From Ramlibacter sp. (GTDB lineage: Bacteria > Pseudomonadota > Gammaproteobacteria > Burkholderiales > Burkholderiaceae_C), in the NCBI GenBank assembly GCA_026785815.1, contig JAJAZH010000308.1, positions 1 through 6,041 of the forward strand: a DNA stretch of 6,041 bases. Reading direction: 5' to 3'. The position numbers were made by a program, and so were the translations under genes. The notes below the pieces were generated by a model. The model searched no databases, was not told the origin of the DNA, and saw only the letters and a list, made by a program, of their open reading frames with translations. Every line of letters starts with the position of its first letter. The first letter of the stretch is position 1. Shown here in pieces: positions 1 through 4,896 of the stretch.

Positions 1-788
1 AGTTGATTGCCGCCGGCGATTTCATGCAGGTGCAGGTCGGCCAGCGGATCAAGAAGCGCTACACCGAGTCGCCGCTGTCGCTGTACCGCGCGCTGCGATC
101 GCTCAATCCCAGTCCCTACATGTACTACTACCACTTCGGGGATTTCCACGTCGTCGGTGCGTCGCCGGAAATCCTGGTGCGGCAGGAGCAGACGCCCGAG
201 GGCCAGAAGATCACGATCCGCCCGCTCGCCGGCACCCGGCCCCGCGGCGCCACGCCGGAGCAGGACCTGGCGGTCGAACAGGAATTGATCAACGATCCCA
301 AGGAGCGGGCCGAGCATGTGATGCTGATCGACCTGGCGCGCAACGACATCGGCCGGATCGCCAAAACCGGGACCGTCAAGGTGACCGAGGCGTTCGCGGT
401 GGAGCGCTACAGCCATGTGATGCACATCGTCAGCAACGTCGAAGGCATCCTGAAGGACGGAATGACGAACGTCGACGTGCTCAAGGCCACCTTCCCCGCC
501 GGCACGCTCAGCGGCGCCCCCAAGGTCCACGCCATGGAGGTGATCGACCGGCTGGAGCCGACCAAGCGCGGTATCTATGGCGGCGCCTGCGGCTACCTGA
601 GCTATGCCGGCGACATGGACGTCGCCATTGCGATCCGCACCGGCATCATCAAGGACCAGACGCTCTACGTGCAGGCCGCCGCCGGCGTGGTCGCCGATTC
701 GGTGCCTGAACTCGAGTGGCAGGAAACCGAGGCCAAGGCGCGGGCCCTGCTGCGGGCCAGCGAGCTGGTGGAAGAGGGGCTGGAGTAG
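1..788 (+). CDS. trpE: Anthranilate synthase component I, C-terminal part (5' end outside window)
   Basis: This is the chorismate-binding catalytic half of anthranilate synthase component I. With TrpG it converts chorismate and glutamine (or ammonia) to anthranilate, the first committed step of tryptophan synthesis, in the cytoplasm. The reading frame is open from the window edge and the first whole codon is at 3, so 261 residues of a roughly 500-residue protein are visible. Family motifs are seen in order: AGDFMQVQVGQR, NPSPYM, GASPEILVR, IRPLAGTRPRG, DPKERAEHVMLIDLARND, YSHVMHIVS, TFPAGTLSGAPKVHAMEVID, YGGACGYLSYAGDMD, AIAIRTGI and VQAAAGVVADS. The NPSPYM segment belongs to the tryptophan feedback site in characterised TrpE proteins. 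The other half of that site lies in the missing N-terminal part. The LSGAPK motif and the cluster context favour TrpE over PabB or an isochorismate synthase. The TAG stop is at 786-788, and a 188-bp gap separates it from the next gene. Confidence 0.97.
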   Translation, partial: LIAAGDFMQVQVGQRIKKRYTESPLSLYRALRSLNPSPYMYYYHFGDFHVVGASPEILVRQEQTPEGQKITIRPLAGTRPRGATPEQDLAVEQELINDPKERAEHVMLIDLARNDIGRIAKTGTVKVTEAFAVERYSHVMHIVSNVEGILKDGMTNVDVLKATFPAGTLSGAPKVHAMEVIDRLEPTKRGIYGGACGYLSYAGDMDVAIAIRTGIIKDQTLYVQAAAGVVADSVPELEWQETEAKARALLRASELVEEGLE

Positions 789-830
789 GTGGCGCGGCCG
801 ACTGCCCACCGTCGACCGGTGCTGTCATCA

Positions 831-851
831 CCAGGACACATCGCCAGGACA
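831..851 (+). repeat. Short tandem direct repeat, CCAGGACA twice
   Basis: CCAGGACA occurs at 831-838 and again at 844-851, a 13-bp period, in the gap after trpE. It is a perfect 8-base match. It could be a pair of regulator half-sites or chance in GC-rich DNA. Thirteen bp is not a whole number of helical turns, which weakens the operator idea. Confidence 0.35.
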
Positions 852-895
852 TGGACCGGAACAAGACGATGACCGCCTTCACAATGAAGTTCGAT

Positions 896-925
896 GCAGT
901 CCCGGCCTCCGGGGCTGTCTTGTTT
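896..925 (+). terminator. Candidate intrinsic terminator or attenuator hairpin after trpE
   Basis: CAGTCCCGG (897-905) pairs with CCGGGGCTG (909-917) over nine bp, with one T.G wobble (900 with 914), around a 3-base CCT loop. A further G.T pair, 896 with 918, is possible. The stem is followed at once by TCTTGTTT (918-925), a T-rich but interrupted tail. The hairpin lies 108 nt past the trpE stop and 51 nt before the next start codon. A compact GC stem plus a T-rich tract is the form of a Rho-independent terminator. Because the tail is broken by C and G and no clear promoter follows, partial termination or attenuation of readthrough is as likely as full termination. This is a sequence-based call only. 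Confidence 0.5.
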
Positions 926-976
926 CACACAGCCGGCCGACGTTTGCCACAGCGTCCGGTCTCTCGAAAGAATCCC

Positions 977-2566
977 ATGCGCCTCCAGTCTCTTCAATTG
1001 ATGCTGTCGCTGGTCCTGGCCTGCGTCTCGCAGATCGCGACGGCCCAGTCCGCGGCCACGCTGCACCTTGTTTTCGTTCTGGACGGGTTGCGTCCCGACA
1101 GCATCACCGAAGCCGAGACGCCCAATCTGCACCGCCTGCGCAAGGAAGGTGTCTGGTTCGAAAACACCCACGCCGTGTTTCCGACCGTCACGCGCGTCAA
1201 CTCCACATCCCTGGCAACGGGGACCTATCCCGCGCGCCACGGCATCATGGGCAATTCGATCTATGTCCCGGCCGTCGATCCGCTGCGCGCCTTCACCAAC
1301 GACAACTTCGAACGCCTGTTGCAGCTCGATGAAGCGACGTCCGGGCGGATGGTGACGACCCCGGGGGTGGCGGAACTGCTCGAGCGCTCCGGTCGCAAGA
1401 TGGTGGTGGTGAGTTCGGGCTCGACCGGCAGTGCACTGCTGCTCGCGCCCAAGGCGCACCGCGGAATCGGAACCGTGATCAACGGTGATTTTGTGCCCGG
1501 CAAGAAAGTCGCCTACCCGGATCCTGTCAGCGACACAGTGCTGCAGCGGTTCGGACCGGCGCCGAAAAAAGGCGGTGCCACGGACCGTTTCGACGCGTCG
1601 GTCGACTGGTCGATGAATGTGCTGCGCGACTACGTGCTGCCGGAACTGCGTCCCAACGTCGTCTTCACCTGGATGACCGAACCGGATCACATCCAGCACG
1701 GGCTCGGTTCGGGCGCGGCAGAATCGCTCGCCGCGATCCGTAACGACGACCGCCAGCTGGGCCTGTTGGTGCAGAAGCTCGAAGCGCTGGGCCTGCGCGA
1801 CAAGACCAACATCATGGTCGTGTCCGATCACGGCTTCGCCCACACCGTGTCCAACGTCAATGTCGAGCAGGCGCTGACTGAATCCGGCTTCATCGCAGCC
1901 ACCGATCCCGGCGCTCTCGTGATCGCTTCCAGTGGGCAGGCCGTGTCGCTGCACGTCAGGGATCGCGACCCGCGGCGGATTCAGGCGATCGTCGAATTCC
2001 TCCAGCGGCAGACCTGGTGCGGCGTCGTTTTCACCGCAGCCGGGCGACCAGGTCCGGCGCACGAAGGTGCTGTCGCAGGCACCTTTGCGCTGGAGTACGC
2101 CCATCTGGGCGGCCACGAGCGCAGCGCCGACATCGTGTTCACGTTTCCCTGGTCTTCGGCGCCGAACCGCTACGGTGTGCCGGGGACCGAGCACAACCTG
2201 GTCAGTGGCGCCGGCAAGACCGGTCCGGTCGACGGCGTGCAAGCCAACCACGGTGGCATCGGTCCCTGGACCATCCGCAACACCATGCTGGCCAATGGCC
2301 CGGACTTCAAGCGCGGAGCCGTCGTCCGGACGCCCACGTCGAACGTCGACGTCACGCCGACGCTGCTGCACTTGCTGGGGCTCACGGCGCCGCTGGCGGA
2401 GATGGACGGCCGTGCGCTGACCGAGGCGCTGGTCAAGGGTCCCGACCAGGAGCAGGTGCCGATGGACACTCGCGCCCTGCGCGTGCGCAGCGGCGCCTAC
2501 AGTGCCGTGCTGCAGGTCAGCGAAGTCGACGGCAAGCGCTACATCGACAAAGCCTGGCGCGACTGA
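977..2566 (+). CDS. Exported phosphodiesterase/nucleotide pyrophosphatase-type protein, alkaline phosphatase superfamily
   Basis: This predicted metal-dependent phosphodiesterase or phosphatase of 529 residues is of the type I phosphodiesterase/nucleotide pyrophosphatase (NPP) kind and probably acts in the periplasm. Residues 1-23 look like a signal peptide: R2, a hydrophobic core around 7-18, and cleavage likely after ATA (21-23) before Q24. C16 in LVLAC is a weak lipobox alternative. The bimetal site looks complete: D36 in VLDGLRPD, nucleophile T72 with N75 in PTVTRVN, D237 and H241 in EPDHIQH, D284 and H285 in VVSDHGF, and H425 in ANHGG. The C-terminal DVTPTLLHLLGL and MDGRAL are typical of the superfamily. 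Classical NPPs have TFPN where this protein has TRVN. The substrate cannot be told. The ATG at 977 was chosen because the signal peptide starts there and GAAAG (966-970) lies 6 nt upstream. Starts at 851, 869 or 884 are less likely. The gene ends 14 nt before trpG, so it is probably co-transcribed with the trp genes, though it has no known role in the pathway. Confidence 0.88.
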   Translation: MRLQSLQLMLSLVLACVSQIATAQSAATLHLVFVLDGLRPDSITEAETPNLHRLRKEGVWFENTHAVFPTVTRVNSTSLATGTYPARHGIMGNSIYVPAVDPLRAFTNDNFERLLQLDEATSGRMVTTPGVAELLERSGRKMVVVSSGSTGSALLLAPKAHRGIGTVINGDFVPGKKVAYPDPVSDTVLQRFGPAPKKGGATDRFDASVDWSMNVLRDYVLPELRPNVVFTWMTEPDHIQHGLGSGAAESLAAIRNDDRQLGLLVQKLEALGLRDKTNIMVVSDHGFAHTVSNVNVEQALTESGFIAATDPGALVIASSGQAVSLHVRDRDPRRIQAIVEFLQRQTWCGVVFTAAGRPGPAHEGAVAGTFALEYAHLGGHERSADIVFTFPWSSAPNRYGVPGTEHNLVSGAGKTGPVDGVQANHGGIGPWTIRNTMLANGPDFKRGAVVRTPTSNVDVTPTLLHLLGLTAPLAEMDGRALTEALVKGPDQEQVPMDTRALRVRSGAYSAVLQVSEVDGKRYIDKAWRD

Positions 2567-2569
2567 GGC

Positions 2570-2573
2570 AGGA
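2570..2573 (+). promoter_or_regulatory. Ribosome-binding site of trpG
   Basis: AGGA lies 7 nt before the ATG at 2581 and starts 4 nt past the upstream TGA (2564-2566). It fixes the trpG start and suggests reinitiation by ribosomes that finish the phosphodiesterase gene. Confidence 0.65.
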
Positions 2574-2580
2574 TGACGCC

Positions 2581-3153
2581 ATGAAACTCCTGATGATCGA
2601 CAACTACGACAGCTTCACCTACAACCTGGTGCAGTACTTCGGCGAACTGGGCGCCGAAGTCGAGGTGTTTCGCAACGACGAAATCAGCGTTGCCGGTATC
2701 GCCGGGCGCCAGCCGGACCGGCTGGTGTTGTCACCGGGCCCTTGCACTCCAGCCGAAGCCGGGATTTCGATCGAGGCGATCCGCCACTTCGCCGGCAAGC
2801 TGCCGGTCCTGGGCGTCTGCCTGGGTCACCAGAGCATCGGCGCCGCGTTCGGCGGAAAAATCATCCGCGCGCAGCAGCTGATGCACGGCAAGACCAGTGT
2901 CATCACGACCACCGGCGCGGGCGTCTTCTCCGGATTGCCGGAGCAGTTCACCGTCAACCGCTACCACTCGCTCGCGATCGAGAAAAACTCCTGCCCAGCC
3001 GAACTCGAGACCACGGCCTGGACCGACGACGGCGAGATCATGGGCGTGCGGCACAAGGAACTCGCGGTCGAAGGCGTGCAGTTCCATCCCGAGTCGATCC
3101 TGAGCGAGCACGGCCACGCCTTGTTGAAGAACTTCCTGGAGCAACGCGCATGA
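2581..3153 (+). CDS. trpG: Anthranilate synthase component II, glutamine amidotransferase
   Basis: This class I glutamine amidotransferase of 190 residues, the usual TrpG length, releases ammonia from glutamine and passes it to TrpE. The N-terminal MIDNYDSFTYNLVQYF is diagnostic of the TrpG/PabA family. LSPGPCTP (50-57) forms the oxyanion region, and nucleophile C80 sits in LGVCLGHQS. The catalytic partners H169 and E171 lie in VQFHPES. MHGKTS (101-106) and NRYHSL (126-131) are family motifs. TrpG and PabA cannot be separated safely on sequence. The position between trpE and trpD argues for TrpG, and in many bacteria one protein serves both anthranilate and folate synthesis. The start follows an AGGA site, and the TGA stop overlaps the ATG of ltaE (ATGA, 3150-3153). 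Although trpG is functionally tied to trpE, the two are separated by about 1.8 kb containing another gene. Confidence 0.96.
   Translation: MKLLMIDNYDSFTYNLVQYFGELGAEVEVFRNDEISVAGIAGRQPDRLVLSPGPCTPAEAGISIEAIRHFAGKLPVLGVCLGHQSIGAAFGGKIIRAQQLMHGKTSVITTTGAGVFSGLPEQFTVNRYHSLAIEKNSCPAELETTAWTDDGEIMGVRHKELAVEGVQFHPESILSEHGHALLKNFLEQRA
3138..3141 (+). promoter_or_regulatory. Ribosome-binding site of ltaE inside the trpG 3' end
   Basis: GGAG lies 8 nt before the ATG at 3150 and within the last codons of trpG. With the ATGA stop/start overlap it supports the chosen ltaE start and translational coupling to trpG. Confidence 0.65.
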
Positions 3154-4223
3154 ACACAGTCGATCTCAGAAGCGATACGGTCACGCGGCCGACGGCGGGC
3201 ATGCGCGAGGCGATGGCCGCGGCGCCGTTGGGCGACGATGTCTTCGGCGACGACCCCAGCGTCAACGCGCTGCAGGACAAGATCGCCGCGCTGCTCGGAT
3301 TCGAGGCCGCACTGTTCGTTCCGACCGGAACCCAGAGCAACCTGTGCGGCGTGCTTGCGCATTGCCAGCGCGGCGACGAATACATCGTCGGCCAGCTGGC
3401 GCATTGCTATCGCTGGGAGGCCGGCGGGGTGGCGGTGTTCGGCAGCGTGCAGCCGCAGCCGCTAGCGCACCAGGCCGACGGCTCGCTGGCCTTGACCGAC
3501 ATCGAGGAGGCGATCAAGCCGGACGATCCGCATTTCGCCCGCACCCGCCTGCTGGCGCTGGAAAACACCATCGGCGGCAAATTGTTGCCGATGGCCTATG
3601 TGGAGCAGGCCACTTCGCTGGCCAAATCCAGGGGGCTGGCACGGCATCTCGATGGCGCCCGGCTGTTCAATGCCTCGGTGGCCCAGGCGCTGGCCGGTGA
3701 GGGCAAGCTGGCGCAGCAGGGCGTCTCCCGCGACAGCATCGTCAAGGAAGCCCGTCGCATCGCCCAGTGCTTCGACAGTGTCTCGGTCTGCTTCAGCAAG
3801 GGCCTGGGGGCGCCGGTCGGTTCGGCGCTGTGCGGCTCGCGCGACTTCATCGCCAGGGCCAGGCGCCTGCGCAAGATGGCGGGTGGCGCGATGCGCCAGG
3901 CCGGTATGCTGGCCGCCGCCGCCTCCTACGCGCTCGACCACCATGTCGAGCGGCTGGCGCAGGATCACCTGCTGGCGCAGCAGCTGGCACAGGGGCTGGC
4001 CACGATCGAGGGGTTGCAGGTGGAGCCGCCGCAGACCAACATGGTGTTTGTCGATCTGGCCGGCGCCGCGCGAGCCAAGGCCGCCGGGCTGGTCCAGCAC
4101 CTGGCCGAGCAGGGCGTGCAGGCCACCGGGCTGTACCGCTTGCGCTTCGCCACCCACTTGGATGTCGATGCCGCCGGCATCGAGCGCAGCGTCGCCGCCG
4201 TTCGCCGTCATTTCCAGGCCTGA
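3150..4223 (+). CDS. ltaE: Low-specificity L-threonine aldolase (PLP-dependent)
   Basis: This fold-type I PLP enzyme of 357 residues is predicted to cleave L-threonine or L-allo-threonine to glycine and acetaldehyde in the cytoplasm. Enzymes of this family also act on other beta-hydroxy amino acids. The sequence follows E. coli LtaE closely: VDLRSDTVTRPT at the N-terminus, PLGDDVFGDDPSVNALQ (26-42), PTGTQSN (58-64), and H85 in the AH-x-Y-x-x-E stretch that stacks on PLP. D168 and R171 lie in HLDGARLFN, the Schiff-base lysine is K217 in CFSKGLGAPVGS, then KMAGGAMRQAG (242-252), and R332 in LRFATHLDV is the expected carboxylate-binding arginine. About 18 extra residues appear near 180-199 relative to my recollection of E. 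coli LtaE. Other PLP beta-eliminating lyases such as tryptophanase are much longer and lack this motif set. The gene overlaps trpG by 4 nt and is followed 7 nt later by an exporter gene, which suggests joint control of amino-acid turnover and efflux. Confidence 0.93.
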   Translation: MNTVDLRSDTVTRPTAGMREAMAAAPLGDDVFGDDPSVNALQDKIAALLGFEAALFVPTGTQSNLCGVLAHCQRGDEYIVGQLAHCYRWEAGGVAVFGSVQPQPLAHQADGSLALTDIEEAIKPDDPHFARTRLLALENTIGGKLLPMAYVEQATSLAKSRGLARHLDGARLFNASVAQALAGEGKLAQQGVSRDSIVKEARRIAQCFDSVSVCFSKGLGAPVGSALCGSRDFIARARRLRKMAGGAMRQAGMLAAAASYALDHHVERLAQDHLLAQQLAQGLATIEGLQVEPPQTNMVFVDLAGAARAKAAGLVQHLAEQGVQATGLYRLRFATHLDVDAAGIERSVAAVRRHFQA

Positions 4224-4225
4224 GG
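4222..4225 (+). promoter_or_regulatory. Ribosome-binding site of the LysE-type gene, overlapping the ltaE stop
   Basis: GAGG shares its first two bases with the TGA stop of ltaE (4221-4223) and lies 5 nt before GTG 4231. It is the main reason for choosing GTG as the start codon. Confidence 0.6.
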
Positions 4226-4230
4226 TCGTC

Positions 4231-4878
4231 GTGCCGTTCGACCAGCTGCTGCTCTTCGTCGTTGCCGGTTTGTTGCTGAACCTCACGCCGGGTCCGGACG
4301 TGCTCTACATCGTCAGCCAGGCGCTGAAGTCGGGCGCCCGTGCCGGAGTGGTGGCCGCGCTGGGGATCGGCGCTGGCTGCTTCGTCCACATCTTCGCCGC
4401 GGCAGTCGGGGTGAGCGCGTTGCTCGCCGCGTCGGCCCCGGCATTTACCGCGCTGAAGTGGGTCGGCGCGGCTTACCTGGTGTGGGTCGGATGGCGGATG
4501 CTGCGCTCGAGCGCGCCGCGCCTGCAGTTGGCCGCAGCGATCGGTGATGCCGAGACCTCGTCGGATCTGAAGAGCGTCTTCCTGCGCGGTTTCGCCACCA
4601 ACGCGCTGAATCCGAAAGTGGCCCTGTTCTTCCTGGCTTTCCTGCCGCAGTTCATCGGCCCCGCCATGGAGCACAAGACCACGGCCTTCCTGTTGCTCGG
4701 CCTGCTGTTCAACATCAACGGACTGATCGTGAACATCGGTTGGGCCGCCGCCGCGGTCTGGCTGGCCGCGCGGGTCGGGCTGGTGCGGAAGAGCATGCAC
4801 TGGCTGGAGCGTCTGGCCGGCGCGATGTTCCTCGGCTTCGGGCTCAAGCTTGCTTTGTCCGACAATCCACGCTCCTGA
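4231..4878 (+). CDS. LysE/RhtB-family amino-acid exporter
   Basis: This inner-membrane protein of 215 residues is a predicted exporter of amino acids or derivatives, in the LysE superfamily (RhtB branch, typically 200-215 residues and about six membrane segments). The hallmark NLTPGPDVLYIVSQ (17-30) ends the first membrane segment. Further hydrophobic stretches lie near 38-65, 69-90, 117-141, 150-180 and 192-209. FATNALNPKVALFFLAFLPQF (starting at residue 121) contains the second family hallmark, NPKVALFFLAFLPQF. The substrate cannot be read from sequence. Threonine or homoserine is suggested by the RhtB-like sequence and the threonine aldolase next door, but this is inference. The GTG start is chosen because its protein begins right at the first membrane segment and a GAGG site lies 5 nt upstream. 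The next in-frame ATG would delete the TPGPD motif. The gene ends 18 nt before trpD, so it lies within the apparent operon and could also export a tryptophan-related compound. Confidence 0.9.
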   Translation: MPFDQLLLFVVAGLLLNLTPGPDVLYIVSQALKSGARAGVVAALGIGAGCFVHIFAAAVGVSALLAASAPAFTALKWVGAAYLVWVGWRMLRSSAPRLQLAAAIGDAETSSDLKSVFLRGFATNALNPKVALFFLAFLPQFIGPAMEHKTTAFLLLGLLFNINGLIVNIGWAAAAVWLAARVGLVRKSMHWLERLAGAMFLGFGLKLALSDNPRS

Positions 4879-4891
4879 TCTCCAATGGAGA
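4879..4891 (+). promoter_or_regulatory. Small hairpin covering the trpD ribosome-binding site
   Basis: TCTCC (4879-4883), loop AAT, then GGAGA (4887-4891) form a perfect 5-bp inverted repeat. It begins right after the upstream TGA (4876-4878) and buries GGAG (4887-4890), the ribosome-binding site 6 nt before the trpD ATG at 4897. A second CTCC at 4872-4875 could pair with the same GGAG. A ribosome finishing lysE would open the hairpin, so coupled translation is plausible. The stem is short, so any effect may be small. Confidence 0.45.
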
Positions 4892-4896
4892 AACCC

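Larger units (their letters stand above)
789..976 (+). other. Intergenic region between trpE and the phosphodiesterase gene
   Basis: This is the only long gap in the window. It holds a strong hairpin with a T-rich tail (896-925), a direct repeat of CCAGGACA (831-838 and 844-851), and short inverted repeats just after the trpE stop (788-792 with 806-810, 807-811 with 817-821, 818-821 with 829-832). In-frame ATG codons at 851, 869 and 884 could extend the downstream gene. They lack well-spaced ribosome-binding sites and would bury its signal peptide, so I treat the stretch as non-coding. I see no convincing sigma-70 promoter: TTGCCA at 944-949 has only AAGAAT at 968-973 behind it, which would place transcription start at about the start codon. 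Confidence 0.7.

Noticed and set aside
789..872. A 27-codon GTG frame directly after the trpE stop, containing one Trp codon, as a possible leader peptide
   Set aside because: It has a single TGG codon, a poorly spaced ribosome-binding site and several codons (AGA, ACA, TCA, CGA) that are rare in the neighbouring genes, so there is no case for a trp leader peptide.
944..973. Possible sigma-70 promoter TTGCCA with AAGAAT
   Set aside because: The spacing is 18 bp but the -10 element is poor, and transcription would begin at about the start codon, leaving no room for the ribosome-binding site.
851..976. N-terminal extension of the phosphodiesterase from ATG 851, 869 or 884
   Set aside because: The extension has no family resemblance, lacks a well-placed ribosome-binding site and would put the clear signal peptide in the interior of the protein.
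665..2371. A 568-codon open frame on the - strand opposite trpE and the phosphodiesterase gene
   Set aside because: Its translation is rich in Arg, His, Gly and Gln with no recognisable motif, and the + strand carries genes with full sets of catalytic motifs. Long antisense frames are common in GC-rich coding DNA.
2017..2580. In-frame open stretch upstream of trpG as an N-terminal extension
   Set aside because: It overlaps the phosphodiesterase gene in another frame. The family N-terminus MKLLMIDNYDSFTYN begins exactly at 2581 behind a good AGGA site.
4855..4865. Palindrome TTGTC-C-GACAA near the end of lysE
   Set aside because: The one-base centre is too tight for a hairpin, and the site lies inside coding sequence with no nearby promoter, so chance is the simplest explanation.
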